A stretch of DNA of 64,000 nt from Mariannaea sp. PMI_226 (Eukaryota > Ascomycota > Sordariomycetes > Hypocreales > Nectriaceae). Made by a program: the position numbers and the translations under genes. Where the stretch lies: positions 4,306,930 through 4,370,929 of the forward strand of contig JANFOG010000003.1 in assembly GCA_024336345.1 (NCBI GenBank). The letters run 5' to 3'. Of this stretch, positions 1 to 11,622 are shown piece after piece. Position 1 is the stretch's first letter, and each line of letters begins with the position of its first letter. A model generated the notes under the pieces. The model was not told where the DNA came from, did not search any database, and saw nothing but the letters and a program-made list of their open reading frames with translations.

Positions 1-639
1 CAAAAGGTGGTCTATCGGGGCCTTGGCGGCAGCGCCGATGAGGAGTGGGTCTTCACACCGAATCGAGTCTGGAAGCAGCGCGCCGCGGACGGCACCCTCA
101 TTGCAGAGCTCAATGACCCTCGCAAGGCCTTTGAAGGCCACGTTTTAGATACACCATGGGACGACTTCCACTTCATCTTCTTCTGTGGAACTGCGCTGTG
201 GCAGTACGCCAACTTCCCCTACCTGCTGGCTCGAGATGACGTCAAGGCTACGGAGGTGGACTCCCACCAAGAAAACGGTCAAACATGGAGAGTCCTGGAG
301 GTCCAATTTCCCGAACAGAGCGTATTGACATCCCACTCCAGCACTCAAAAGTATTACTTTGATGACAAGTTTGTCCTTCAGAGACATGATTACGCACCAT
401 GGGTTCTTGCTGGCTCCCCAGCTGCGCACTATGTTTACGATGAGGTTGTTGTTGGAGGGCTCACTTTCCCAACGCTGAGGAGGGTTATTGCCATTAATCC
501 CGCTGATGGAACACCGCTATACCACGGACCGATTCCTACCTTGGTTCATCTCATTATTCGAAGCATTATGCTCAACAAACAAGGAACTGCTAGCAATGGA
601 GAATACGAGTGGGCATTGACTGCGGCTCCTAGAATTTGA
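1..639 (+). CDS. Conserved hypothetical protein, 3' end (partial)
   Basis: The frame is open from base 1 and stops with TGA at 637-639, so only the last 212 codons are present and the true start lies outside the window. The protein is soluble, rich in aromatic residues and beta-prone. It has a segment reading QKYYFDDKFVLQRHDY followed by PAAHYVYDE, a pattern I associate with an uncharacterised family found in bacteria and fungi in which a lipoprotein-carrier-like beta sheet is likely; this is recollection, not a search. No signal peptide or membrane segment is visible in the part present. Codon use looks like a normal expressed gene, with no stops or RIP-like decay. No function is assigned. 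Confidence 0.7.
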   Translation, partial: QKVVYRGLGGSADEEWVFTPNRVWKQRAADGTLIAELNDPRKAFEGHVLDTPWDDFHFIFFCGTALWQYANFPYLLARDDVKATEVDSHQENGQTWRVLEVQFPEQSVLTSHSSTQKYYFDDKFVLQRHDYAPWVLAGSPAAHYVYDEVVVGGLTFPTLRRVIAINPADGTPLYHGPIPTLVHLIIRSIMLNKQGTASNGEYEWALTAAPRI

Positions 640-1470
640 AACTTATATTAGGGTTAATATTATTACCAGACTGGTGGACTTTTGGAGTGAGTAGAACCCC
701 GGCCACAAGAGGTAGCGACACTCATACGGGGCTGTGCTGAGACTTGGAGAGCTTAGGAGGAGTGACGCTTTTATTGTTTATAGGGGACCCGTACTTGGAT
801 GGAAGCCTGGAATTTTTGTGTGCTTGAAGTTACTGTCTCATCATGACTTGATAGCCTACCTCCTCACCCAGTAACTCTCGTGTTGGTAATTGTTCTCCAG
901 GGAGTATAGTATACCTGTGTCGTTATCAACCTGATCCCACTTGTATATTCGCTAGGGTGATGAAGATGGGACAAATTCGGGGCAAATATGGAAAAAAGAT
1001 GGCTTATAGGATGTGTGCACCTCGTTAATTGCTGTAAATGCGATTAATGCCCAAGCTTTTGCCACGTGACGTAACGGTCAGAGGTGTGCCATGACCGCAT
1101 TGTAAGCGCCTATAACTTACTCGTAGAGTGCTTTTTTGTTTAATTCATAGGCTGTCCCAGCCATCTTATTGGTAGCTATGCACCACTGCCACCCGTCGCT
1201 TCCACTAACCAAGCCGTTCGGCCAGAATTGAGGCCAGTCATTCCTGTCCAGAACTGCTTCCCCTTCTGCTCCGGGTAGTTGCTCAGTGCGGTTGCACCAT
1301 ACTAATAGCTACACCAAAGGTTCTATGTCTATGTACATGTCGGACCTTTCCTGGCCTTCCTCGGCTTTCTGTATACCAATATACACTCGTCTACGCTATG
1401 AGTATTGAAGTACTGTGATCGGGACTCCCTGGAACCATGATCGGAGCCAATTTTATGGGAATGTAATGAT
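640..1470. other. Intergenic, no gene seen
   Basis: This stretch holds the 3' flanks of the two convergent genes on either side. I see no credible coding frame, tRNA or repeat in it. Confidence 0.6.
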
Positions 1471-2571
1471 TTAAACCTGAGATTGGAACGCTCCGTGTGT
1501 GTTTGACCACACATCTCTTCGAGGCTTGGTGAGTCTGGGGAGACCAAGGGCCGGGTTGTTGATGGGGCTTTCGCCAGAGAAAATGAAAAAGTCGTATAAG
1601 AATCCTCCGAAGGAGCATCCAAGGAATGGAATAGCCATGGGGATCTAGCAATTAGATTAGCGAAAAGAGCCAATCAACAGGCTCAACAGTCTGCAATTTC
1701 TTACCCAGAAGTAAAATCCTCCAGCCGACCAAACCTCATGTCCATAACCAATCATGTAAGAAACCAGACGAGGACCAAAATCACGTGCGAGGTTGAGGGC
1801 ATAGCCAGTTTCCCAACCAAAGCAAGCACCAATACCGAAAATGAGGAAGAACAGGCAAATGGGCAGCAGAGGTCCGGCACCAATGTTGTTGCTGTCGGTT
1901 AAGGCAAGACGATGATGATCAGAATGGTGCTAGCAATAAACTCAGAGAAGACCATTCCAGTTCGCGTCATGAATTCGGCTGGGTAGGTGCAGAAGATTCC
2001 AGCGGTGGAATTGGGGCCGCCAACAGTTCGGATACCAGCGCCGCCTTCATAGAGGTCGAAGGCAGACTTGTAGTTTCCGTAAACGATTGCGGCTCCAGCC
2101 ATGGCTCCGAGGAGTTGACCGACGAAGTAGAAGGGGAACTTGCGCCACGGAAGACCGCGGTAGAGGCAGCTGACGAAGGTCACAGCTGGGTTGAGGTGAC
2201 CTCCCGACTTGCCACCGACGTACACTCCCATCATGACAGCAATACTAAAACCATGATGTTAGTAATTGCGCTCCTATCTGTCATCGACAGTGGTTTTAAT
2301 AGGGAGAGAGAATAGGTACACAAAAGGAAAAAAGGAACACATACCCCCATCCCCAAGAAATACTCTGGTAGTCTCCCTTGCTGCCCTTGCTGAGAACTAC
2401 TTGTGCTACGACGCCATCACCAAACAGGATCATTATCATAGTTCCCATGAACTCAGACAACAAGTCCTTGTAATCATCTTTTGCCCGGCTCCAAAGGGGC
2501 AAGTCCTCGGTTGAGCTTGTGGGCGCGGATTCAGTAGAGAGGTCCTCGTGCTCTGGGCCTTTGGAACTCAT
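1471..2571 (-). pseudogene. Aquaglyceroporin (MIP family), three exons with a one-base frameshift
   Basis: A membrane channel for water, glycerol and small solutes. Exons read on the minus strand are 2571-2345, 2244-1705 and 1644-1471; introns are 100 bp (donor GTATGT at 2344) and 60 bp (donor GTAAG at 1704). The first pore box is HLNPAVTF in exon 2 and the second is NLARD, the usual fungal form, inside GYALNLARDFGPR. The start at 2571 (MSSKGPEHEDL) gives a short acidic N-terminus before the first helix. Total length would be about 313 aa, normal for the family. In exon 2 the frame runs into TAA at 1901-1899 just after a run of Ile; one base is missing near 1903-1905, and the frame resumes at once with family-typical sequence. 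Either this is a young pseudogene or a base was lost in the assembly; the rest shows no decay. Confidence 0.85.
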
Positions 2572-3740
2572 TTCAATGTTCTGGACACGAGCGGAATTGT
2601 CAACGGATGACTGACATTGAATCTTGAAGGATTGTAGCCATTGATGTGATTCGACGTTGATGCGGTGGTTAACTTTGGAGGGATGAAGGAAGATTTTATG
2701 TTCCGTGGACGACTCTCTTTCCCCACTGAAGTGTCGCAACGATATTTAAGTGGTCTTGTCCTCACCACGGGATGGGAGATAGTGACTTTTGCTCTGATTG
2801 CGGCCCTCTACCGCGCATCCTGGTTGCCACCCAGGCCACAACGGGTTAGAGGACAGGCCACAATGCTCAAGGTTCCCCAAGAACCCATACATGTCGGGAG
2901 ATACAAGCGGACCGCCAAGATCCCGCGGACAGTCCCTTCGTGGGATACGTACTCGGTCCCGCAGACCGAGTACGTATGCGAAGACGTGCGTCTCGGTAGA
3001 TCAAGAAGGACCAGCCGCGGGCGGCAGCACGGCATTGGCAAAATAGAGTGTGGCTGTAAAGTGTAAACGTGTTAAAACAAAAACAAGTTTGACGACAAAT
3101 TGTCCAAACCCACCCCGGATTCTCCACGTTCGAATTGCATTTTGGTGGGAAGACAAGACCGCGCGAAGAAAGGGGATGGGAGGGCCAATGCGGCAAGCGT
3201 CCACGTGGAAAAGAGTCATGTTGACTACAACCTAGACCGAGCTGCCCAGCACTTGTGCCGCCGAGTAACGAGGCACCGAAACTCCCATTGCTACATCAAC
3301 CCTATCTGGGCAAAGGGGGGATGCAGGTCGGGATTTCTGCACCGACAAGAAACGGGCGCCAGAACCTATTCGAGAAGTTCGCGCTATCACACGGGCTCTG
3401 GAGACACCTCCACTGAAGTAAACGAGATGGCGGCTCTCGGGGAATGAGGTATGTTAAGCCATTTACCTCAGGAACCAGGGGGTCAAGCGCCTCAAGCGAG
3501 GGGAAGCCTGTTGCAATCCCCACAAACCAGGGATCATCGAAGGGGAGAGAGGAGGGCTTCTTGTGCTTTATTTGGGGCTGATCTGTGTGAGTGAAACATG
3601 ACACTATAGCGACTGCATCAGAGAGACCTTATGGGGCTCAAGCCCCTATAGACAACCCTATCCACAGAGGATGTATAGCCTGTCGTAGGGCCTTTCCTAT
3701 AGCTAGAAAAACAAGTCCTTCTATGCTTCTAAAGTTGACC
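2572..3740. other. Intergenic, no gene seen
   Basis: Upstream region of the aquaglyceroporin and further sequence without a convincing gene. It contains one perfect hairpin (listed separately). Short frames on both strands overlap one another and look like chance. Confidence 0.5.
2945..2977. repeat. Perfect 14-bp inverted repeat with 5-base loop
   Basis: ATACGTACTCGGTC (2945-2958) pairs exactly with GACCGAGTACGTAT (2964-2977) around the loop CCGCA. It lies about 370 bp upstream of the aquaglyceroporin start. It could be a regulatory palindrome or a cruciform; no flanking element explains it. Confidence 0.7.
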
Positions 3741-4088
3741 CTATCCTATTTGACAGTGGAAATGACTTTTTCCCGGTTCAACCAGTAACTTGGCGTCTTG
3801 TAACGCTTGCAGTACCTTGTGGACATGTTTCGTGTGTTCTTCTTCTGTTTCGCAGAAGATGAGGATATCATCCAGGTAACATACAACGAATATGTCCAGG
3901 TACTCGCGCAGTACATTATTGATCATCCGCTCAAATGTAGCTAGCGCATTGGTGAGCCTAAAGGGCATAACAAGATATTCATGTAGTCATGATTTCGTTC
4001 TAAATGCGGTCCCCCATTCGTGTCCGGGCTTGATGCGGATTAGGTTGTAGGCTCCCTTGAGATCCAACGCGGTGAAAGAATTTCATGC
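3741..4088 (-). pseudogene. Ty3/gypsy reverse transcriptase fragment
   Basis: Read from 4088 down, the minus strand gives [19 protein letters not shown], a TGA-type interruption, then LHEYLVMPFRLTNALATFER and the catalytic box YLDDILIF. These are consecutive blocks of a Ty3/gypsy reverse transcriptase palm. No LTR, protease, RNase H or integrase is attached, so this is an isolated relic of roughly 115 codons. It is less mutated than the elements at 29-44 kb and belongs to the same broad family. Flanking sequence from 4089 to 4440 is AT-rich and otherwise unrecognised. Confidence 0.85.
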
Positions 4089-4514
4089 TGTGGCCTAAAT
4101 ATAATGGGGGAAACGGGCAATTCTTTTCAGAAACGGTATCACTCAACAAATCGTAGCTTTCAAGCTAAGGAACATCTATTTAATTAGAAGAATAGTCTGT
4201 TAGTAAGTTAAAAAAGAAGCATTAAAAATTTACATGCTTTGCAAATTCCCTTAAGGGTTGGAAATAGAGATGAAATAGTAAAATAGCTTTTGTAATAGAA
4301 TACTTATTAAGCATAACTTATACCAAAAGTTATTGAACTTTCTTAGCTTACATCTCCATTATTTTTGCTCTATATACTCATTTAGTTTCAAATGAGTAGA
4401 CAAACTTCTATCTCCTTCATACCCTAATGTACTATACTGAAAATCCGGCTACTCAACCACCACCATCTCGTATCCCAACTACTCGCCGTTAATACAGATC
4501 CACACCTTGCCCGC
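4089..4514. other. AT-rich intergenic, 3' flank of the cupredoxin gene
   Basis: No coding frame is seen. The AT richness and position next to the RT relic suggest leftover retroelement sequence. Confidence 0.4.
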
Positions 4515-5219
4515 TTACAGAGCGACCAATCCACTTAGGATCAAGGCAAGAGCACTTCCACCGGCCAAAGGACCCAAATGTCCGGCAGCACTGGAGCCGG
4601 TACTTGCGACGGTAGATGATGTCCTGGAAGCGGAGTCTGTGCCGGTGCTTGATGGTGCGGATGACGCCATTGTGCCGGTTGTCTCGCTGCTGGAGCCGTC
4701 GCTCACGGTACCGCCAAATACGGACCTGGGTTCCTTGCTTGAATTGGTCTTTGCAGCGGCTGCCTGGTACTCAGCAACCGTATCATCAGAGCCCTGGTTG
4801 ATAACGCCAACTGCGCCGGCCTGGCAGTGGCCTGGGAGAGAGCAGTAGAAGAAGATGGGACCGGTGTTATTGAGAGTGACGGAGAAAGTTGACTAAATAA
4901 TACGCTAAATATTAGATGCCGAAGAGGTGACGGGGAGAAAGGGTAATGGACAGTCTAAACTCACCTTGTCACCCGATGGGAGAGTACCAGAATAGAATCC
5001 TCCACTAGAAACGGGAGTGCACGGATTCTCGAAGTCACTAGCTACAACGCTATGCTGACTATTGAAATGGAACTCGACGACATCTCCTTTCTCTGCCTTG
5101 ATAGATTGGGGATTGAAAATGGTCTTGGAGCCTGACTTGCCGACTTCAACCTTGACGGTTTCAGCAGATGCTCCCGCGATGAGGCCAAGCACAGCCAAGA
5201 TGCCAACGCTGAGATGCAT
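4515..5219 (-). CDS. Secreted GPI-anchored cupredoxin-like protein
   Basis: Two exons, 5219-4965 and 4892-4515, with a 72-bp intron (donor GTGAG, acceptor TTTAG) join in phase 0 to give 210 aa. Residues 1-19 are a signal peptide ending ASA. The cupredoxin fold follows (about 20-130), with His56 in FNSQHSVVAS and the loop FYCSLPGHCQAGAVG giving Cys102 and His107 as expected copper ligands; Cys67 and Cys108 could form the usual disulfide. The position normally holding the axial Met (QxGM in many fungal relatives) is Ala112. A Ser/Thr-rich stretch follows, and the C-terminus is a hydrophobic tail of GPI type (LAGGSALALILSGLVAL). The family is a fungal extracellular serine-rich cell-wall protein; its biochemical role is unclear. 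The start is the only ATG that gives a signal peptide. Confidence 0.9.
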
Positions 5220-5320
5220 GATGGATGATAATGTGTATTAGTAAATGGATAGGGTGGTAAAGGATCAGTAAGAGTATAATCGTTTGGATTTGGGGCTTAG
5301 GAAGGCGATTTCGCCCGTGT

Positions 5321-5326
5321 TATATA
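5321..5326 (-). promoter_or_regulatory. TATA box of the cupredoxin gene
   Basis: TATATA within GGTATATAACAC on the minus strand, about 100 bp upstream of the ATG, a normal distance for a fungal promoter. Confidence 0.4.
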
Positions 5327-8094
5327 CCTCGAACAAAGGCTTTCGAGGTGCGTTGGAAGTGCTGTGTTAGTGACGTCATGATGGTCACAAACGCTGATTT
5401 GTTAAATGAAGTAGGCTCTGACTCTGTGCTCTGTGCAAGGAAGGTACTCTAGTGCTGCTGCTCCTCTCTAGTTGCCGGTCCTAAGGACAGTGAAAGTCAA
5501 CTTACATGAAAAAGTGGAAGAAACCAGGCATGCCTCCTGCGTGTTTGGTACCTTTTGTTTTAAGTCTCAAGAGGTAAGATTCAAAAGGCCTTAATGGCAG
5601 TACTGGCTGTTAGTCCCAACCGTGCGCAGCCACAAGCTGTCCAGTGCACATTAAACCGTGCACCGCGCTCGGCCTAGGAACAACTCCCTAGTATCACTTT
5701 GTTGCTGATAAATGTTCATGTTAGCGCCGGACGCTGCAACAGCTGGCCGAGCTATGGCAGTAGACGGGAAGTTGATTATGTAACACCTAACACTTGCGTG
5801 ATCACATACCTCAGTCGGCACATCTAAGCCGCCGCACCCTCTGTACTCCCAGCTTTGGATACTTGGTTGACAGTGCCATTAATTTGTCAGTGTCTGGATC
5901 ACCACGAGGTTAGTCGTGTGAACTGCCACAAAAGAAAGCTTGGCTGTAGGCATTTGCCAATTCACCAGTGCAAGACCAAGGTTGCCCAGGTGCTACCACA
6001 AACAAGTCGGTAACGGTTGCTCCAAGACACAAGGTTGTTGCTCCTCTCACTGTCGCAAAATCCGCAAAGCAGTAAAAATTGCAACTTGTCCTCTAGCCAG
6101 CTTTTCCAGATCCAGCTGTTCGGTGGCATACCTCGTGAACTGCTGTACCAAGCATAGGACGCCTCCTATGCCCCAGCCAAACCCAGCCTAGGATCCCACT
6201 GTGTCTGTCAAGCTTGGCATTACAAATTAATTTTGTCGTGTCCGTTCTCTGGAAAAAAAAAATTGCTTATTGCATTGGTAAGTTTCTATGTACTTCTAGA
6301 TTTAATTCACAATATTACTCTTGAAATTGTGGTGATTTAAACATTGGCATTCTGATGATTGAACAACAAACTCGCACATTGGCCACTCCACAGCTTATGT
6401 TGCGCAAATTCAAGGAGCACAGCACCCCCCACCCCCCTTCCAGGAACAGGGGGACATGACAGACGATTACACTAGATGTCTGTGTGCATCTACCTTGTTG
6501 TAAGCACCTGCCGATATGCAGGATGAATGTAAGCTACCCCGTAATAAGCAGCAATGCTCTGCACTGCAGGACCATTGCCCTTCCATAAGACATTTTCCTG
6601 CTCTCAGATGGTAGTAGCTCCTGTGTCAATTTAGATCCATATGGGAACACTTCTTCGGCTGAACGCGAGACTGTGTGTGGGAATCAACTAGATTGTCATG
6701 TTACACTTACACTTAGGCAGGTCTCGTTAAAACGTAATGCTGATTCATCAACCTGCTGATCTAGACCAGTCAACTCCAGGATAATGCTATTACAACCGAA
6801 TTAGATTACTGATAAAGCTAAAGCTGGGTCCTCCTGAGTGGTACATCTTCCGCCAGCGCTTGCTGATTTAATGCTCGTTGGGTATCCCACCCACACTAAA
6901 AATATGAGTTAAGGTTGTCGACCGTCACAGCTCCCCGAAAGTCGCGCTGGAACTGTGCCCTTGCAGAAATAGACTCATTGAGATGCGTCGCGCACACGAC
7001 CGTTCTCATACTGAGCCATTGACCTACTATGAACATGGCATTCCTAATGTGTACTAGTGGTTAGAAGTCGCTCTTCTACGTGAGTGGTGATATCCTTGCG
7101 CTCTCGGCCGCTTACAAAGGGGTGGGCATCTTAATAGCATCGTAAAAAATTAAGGGAAATATGTGCTAGTTAGGATGTTTCAAGAGATATATTTGGAAAT
7201 ACTATTATTAGCACATTTGAAAGGATGTCATTGCAAACTCCAAGCAACGCAGTGGTGCCAAGGAGCCGGATATTCTCGTGCTACAACATGATCATTAGTA
7301 GAACGGTCCCTAAAAGCCTTTCAGAAGTACCAAAAATACGGTGCCACAACGCTCCACAAGGTAAGAAAATAGAAAACCACTTAGGACCTTCTGTATATGA
7401 ATCGAACTCGGATATAAGGGTTGGCCGCGTGGGGTACGCGCCGCAGGATTTATCAGAGTCTAGGGGCCTTGTCTTTGCGATGAAGGAGTTGCTTGCTTGC
7501 TTTCTCGATTGCTTGCTTACCTGTTTGTTTTGTCCCCCCGTGGGTCCTCAGATGCCTGTCTGTGTTCATTGCCGAGAATATCATCATCAGGAGGGATGCC
7601 AAACCGAGTCCTATGCGGTGAATAAGATGCAATGTGGTGTGTGCTATGGATCTGAATTGTCGCGCGCTCTAGCATCCGAACATATCTGTTGTGTTGAGGT
7701 TAAGATTTGGTTGATCCAACCTTGAGATATACAGCCACAAGAATATAGCTACAAGACTAAGATACACCACATACAGAGAGCGCCGGAAGAAGCCGCTGGG
7801 TAAGAGCCAAGCTAGAGATGCTTTCGGTCTTCGTTGACCTAACCACCCCAAAGCCCACCCCCGGGGAGGCTGTCGCCACCACCGGTCTAATCCTGGTCCA
7901 ACAGGACACCAAGGAAACCGCAAGAGCGGCGTAGGAGGAGGATAAAAAGGGCTGTACAGATTTATCACATATTCTATGACAGAGTTAGCACCGTCATCGT
8001 GGTTTCTGTCGCTCCGACAGTCCATTCTCTTTACCTGGCCTCTCCTCCTGCCTCATCCCCAGTACGAGTCGTCAACCCGCCGAGCTAATCTACC
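5327..8094. other. Long intergenic region, no gene seen
   Basis: Base composition is mixed and stops are dense in all frames. An open frame at 7225-7725 (+) has low-complexity Leu/Cys stretches and no recognisable domain, so I treat it as chance. No transposon ends or RNA genes were recognised. Confidence 0.5.
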
Positions 8095-8490
8095 ATGGCC
8101 TTTCTGCCACAGGGTAGCGAAGCCGCCCCGGTGCTCCCTACTATCATAGTCCCCTCGGTCGACCGTTTTCATAGTCATGGGAGTCATCACAACGTGCTCT
8201 TTCGCAGGAGTCCGGCCATGTCAATACCCAGACTCGAGACTCCAGACAACGTCCCTCCTGCTCTCCCGCCTCCACGGTACCTTCCTGGCACTGTTGACAT
8301 GCCACATTTCCCAGACAACATCAGGGACAGAGGGGACTATGGTCATGTACCGGCGTCTATTGCCAACGGCTATGGGAGCTTGGGCTTGTCCTTTGCGGAA
8401 GATCCACCTACCCATCAGAGGAGGGACACCGCTAGTACCATTGGCGCTCGAGACGAGGGATACGTCAGCTACTTGTCAACAGAGAGGTAA
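8095..8490 (+). CDS. Hypothetical protein, first exon
   Basis: The ATG sits in a good fungal context (CTACCATGGCC). The 131 codons are proline-rich and look disordered, ending with GYVSYLSTER. A TAA follows at once, but the end reads GAGAG|GTAATT, a possible 5' splice site, so this may be only the first exon of a longer gene continued at 8791-9127. No domain is recognised. Codon use and composition look coding. The alternative is a complete 131-aa protein. Confidence 0.45.
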   Translation: MAFLPQGSEAAPVLPTIIVPSVDRFHSHGSHHNVLFRRSPAMSIPRLETPDNVPPALPPPRYLPGTVDMPHFPDNIRDRGDYGHVPASIANGYGSLGLSFAEDPPTHQRRDTASTIGARDEGYVSYLSTER

Positions 8491-8790
8491 TTACGATCTT
8501 GTTTATGGGGCCTCGCCAGCATCAATGAGGCCCCTTGTGCCTTTCAATATGTAACATTTAGTTCTTAGGTCTGTCCCCAGAGAGTTTGGTATTGTTGAAT
8601 AGTGAAGCCCGGCAACAGACGCTGCCGAAGCTAGCGCTTAGGCTGTTAGCTAAGCTTACAGGCGTAGTCAGCTAAGCTTACAGGGCACATCACATAAGCC
8701 TAGGAAATAGATAAAATAGGCCTACGGTCACCACCAAAGGCACAGACAAGACAATGACACATCTTTCTCTCAACCTGATATCTGACAGGT

Positions 8791-9127
8791 ATCGGTCGCA
8801 ATACCTCCCACTTCAAGTCTCCAGCCGAGATCCATGGCGAAAGCATGAAGATGAAGCTCATCCCCTGCCCGTCTACTGACAAATCACCTCCTCGACCAAC
8901 CATAAGTGGTTTCCCAGATGAACTCCTTTCTCGACGACCTCCCATCGACTTTCTTCGCACGATTCACAGAAATGCCACTGCCTTCTGTAGTGTCGCCACG
9001 TGCTGAGACGTCGCATCGTGATAACCGCTCGCCTAATGACACCCACGACGTTGACCACTCACCACGATCTCGATCGCGAAGGAATAACAGTGATAATGCT
9101 GCATCAATAAGGAGTTACAAATCATAG
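8791..9127 (+). pseudogene. Probable downstream coding sequence of the hypothetical gene, frameshifted
   Basis: After a splice acceptor-like CTGACAG at 8782-8788, frame 1 (8791-9006) reads as plausible protein, including GESMKMKLIPCPSTDKSPP and PTISGFPDELLSRRPP. It then runs out at TGA while the +1 frame continues with SVVSPRAETSHRDNRSP to a TAG at 9125-9127. Both halves look coding and meet around 8975-8985, which suggests a single-base indel. The splice phase from the upstream exon does not fit either, so the gene is either broken or has an extra exon I cannot place. Function is unknown. Confidence 0.35.
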
Positions 9128-9701
9128 CATTAAGGATATAGATATGGTGGAGTCTTTGTCAGTGAAGAGACTACACATGGACGACGCCAACCGGACTGGT
9201 AGCCAACGGCGAAGAGCAGCTAGTCCGCAAATTGACCACCTCTTGGCAACTCAGCCTGATCTTCTCCGTTGCCGCGATGTAGGATCTAAACTGTCGCCGA
9301 CGCTTTATCTCAACATTATTCCCCAAGGCTTATCCAACTCGTACATGTCTTTCATCTCAACCATCTCAACCCCGGGGGCACTGGGTTCTTGTCTGATTGC
9401 GTCTCTGGAAAAAACATGACTAACTATCAAGAAACTTGGTATAAAGGTGTTGGACTCGTAGCCCGGGAAATATCGGTCCCGGACCACGCGACCGAGGGTA
9501 GTAGAAATCACGGGAAATAGATGATGCTTGAGGCATCAAAATGAAGATATTCAATTGATCAAATAGTCTGTATTATTGTTGTGTTGATGTTGTCTGTATT
9601 GATATTGTCATGGGGCATTTTTGCCTTTTTACCCCTCTTTCAAGTCACATGATGACGCCCGCCACGATGCTCTATCTGACAAAAGGCCACGTAGTATACA
9701 A
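9128..9701. other. Intergenic, upstream of the acetyltransferase
   Basis: No convincing gene. It probably contains the promoter of the GNAT gene. Confidence 0.5.
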
Positions 9702-9710
9702 CTATATATA
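9702..9710 (+). promoter_or_regulatory. TATA-like element of the acetyltransferase gene
   Basis: CTATATATA, 93 bp upstream of the ATG at 9803, followed by a pyrimidine-rich stretch typical of fungal transcription start regions. Confidence 0.4.
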
Positions 9711-9802
9711 TCCGCCTCCACCTCCTTCTTCATTGTTCTCTTTTTATCGCGGCATAGCTTTGTATACACAGACACTCAAGCTGTTCCTAGCAGCATAACA
9801 AA

Positions 9803-10538
9803 ATGTCCGCTAACACGTTCAACATCCGAGAGATCTGCCAGAACCCACAGGATGGCGAGTTCTTACTTGCCGCCTTCGACGGTGCTTTACCGCACCTAGC
9901 ATCCATAGGCAGTGGCGACCAGTGGGGCTCGCAGCCTTTCTCAGAGAGAACGGAGTACCGCGACCGTATCAACGCGTGGGTTCCCATGTCCGAGGCATGC
10001 CGTCTCGGTATAGAAGGGAGCGAGCCACTGCGACTGTATATCGCCGAGGTGCAAGTAGGCGATGATAATGTCAATCTAGGAGGTCTGTCAGTGAGAACGG
10101 ACGAGCAAGACCGGCGATTCCTCTCGGTTGCTGCTGCGGCTATAAGAGAGCACTGGTGGCCTGATTATCTCAATAAGATGGAGAAAATGAAGCCTATTAT
10201 TGAGAAGGCAGATGCTGATAGGAATGCATTTTATCTTGAGGTGTTAATTTCAGACTTCAGAACCGGCTCGGCCCGCAAGGGGGCTGGTGCCGCGCTGATG
10301 AAGAAGATCAAGGAGTATTCCATATCGAGAGGCGCAAAGGTATTGTTCATGGATTGCTGGGCTGGAAATGGTGGCAATTTGGTTAAGTATGTTTTCTTAC
10401 ACATATATATAAGACATATAACTAATATAAATCAGGTTCTATACTAGCCAGGGATTCACTCTGGTGTCAGATTTCTTGGACGAAAGACACGACAAAAGCG
10501 ATTGGCCAGGCAAACTCCTACGGATGGACTTGGCGTGA
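9803..10538 (+). CDS. GNAT-family N-acetyltransferase
   Basis: Exons 9803-10386 and 10436-10538 are separated by a 49-bp intron (donor GTATGT, acceptor ATCAG), giving 228 aa. The acetyl-CoA binding A motif is RKGAGAALMKKIKEY at 158-172 (R/QxxGxG/A type), followed by MDCWAGNGGNLVK and, after the intron, FYTSQGFTLV, the usual asparagine/tyrosine block of motif B. The N-terminal 100 residues match the size of standalone fungal GNAT enzymes. The substrate is unknown; the fold transfers acetyl groups to amines. The start is the first ATG after a TATA-like box, in context ACAAAATGTCC. The gene shows no decay. Confidence 0.85.
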
Positions 10539-11589
10539 CCTCGGCGTTCTGGCCTCCTTTTAAACGACCATAGTGCATACCCAGTACCTCTAGCATGTCT
10601 GAATATTTGTTTCCGACCTTCGGTGCTCTAGTGATCACTTACAGATCTTATAATGACATTGCGCCTCGCCTCCACATCCCGAGTACTGAGGGAATTTCGA
10701 TTACTGAGAGATAGTTTCGAGATTTCGATCGACCTATTTTCAGAGTCCAACTCTACTTGCTAATTTTCAGAGTCGAACGTGGTGTTATTGGGCATAGGTT
10801 TGCCGTTCTTGCTGATGCCACTATGGTTGTGCAAACATGCACCAAGTGGTCAATGGCCGATTGGCCCTTTTCTCAAGTCAGATCTGCCGAAAACAAACAA
10901 TCCATCTTAGTATTCTAGTGTTTCTACTTTGAACAACAATCCTGGCCCACGACGGATCTCTAGTGTTCTAGTGCTTGCGCTAGCCGTCAACAGTTGGACT
11001 CGTAGTTGTAGCTTGCAATACCTTCATTTGATGCGACGGTCTGAAGTATGACCATTATTTTCTCGTCAACTCCACACACGCATCGAGGATTTGTGGAATA
11101 GTCTGAAATGCTCTGTTTGGAACCGCGTGCTTTGAATTTCATGTAAGTTAACTTATGCCCTGATATCATCTTGATCCTGGTTGTGTCTGTTTTCATATTT
11201 CCTTCGCCCATAGACTTTTTACCCTCCAGGGGCAAAACGTCAAGAGATGTGTAAGCAGTGGTGTCACGGGGCGCCTGACGCTATGAGATACAGTGATAGT
11301 ATTGATAGGGAACATTAGAGTATTCGTACAGCTAATTTACTAGTTATTATTCCCAAGCGTTCCCCAAGCCTCCTTCCCGTTGAACGGGCAACGGGCTTTT
11401 CCTCTAGGGTAGGCTCCGCCCGACACGTGCGTTCAACAAGATGAACACCTTACCCTGTACCTCGCATTTCCTCACTGATGTTGACCCGGGGGCACCTTCC
11501 TTTGTCATTTTACTTTCTTGGCATGCAGATGTTAAGAAAGTAGCCCTAATTACACCAATCTTCTTAACAAGTGCACCACAACAGCCACA
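10539..11589. other. Intergenic, no gene seen
   Basis: Contains 3' flank of the GNAT gene and then sequence of unknown origin up to the LINE. Small frames on both strands (for example 10987-11235 minus) have no recognisable features. Confidence 0.5.
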
Positions 11590-11622
11590 ACCCTGCGCTT
11601 CGCGCAGCCCACGGCGGCGGCG

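Noticed and set aside
7225..7725. 166-codon plus-strand ORF
   Set aside because: No domain; composition is irregular with Leu/Cys repeats; no transcript-like features around it.
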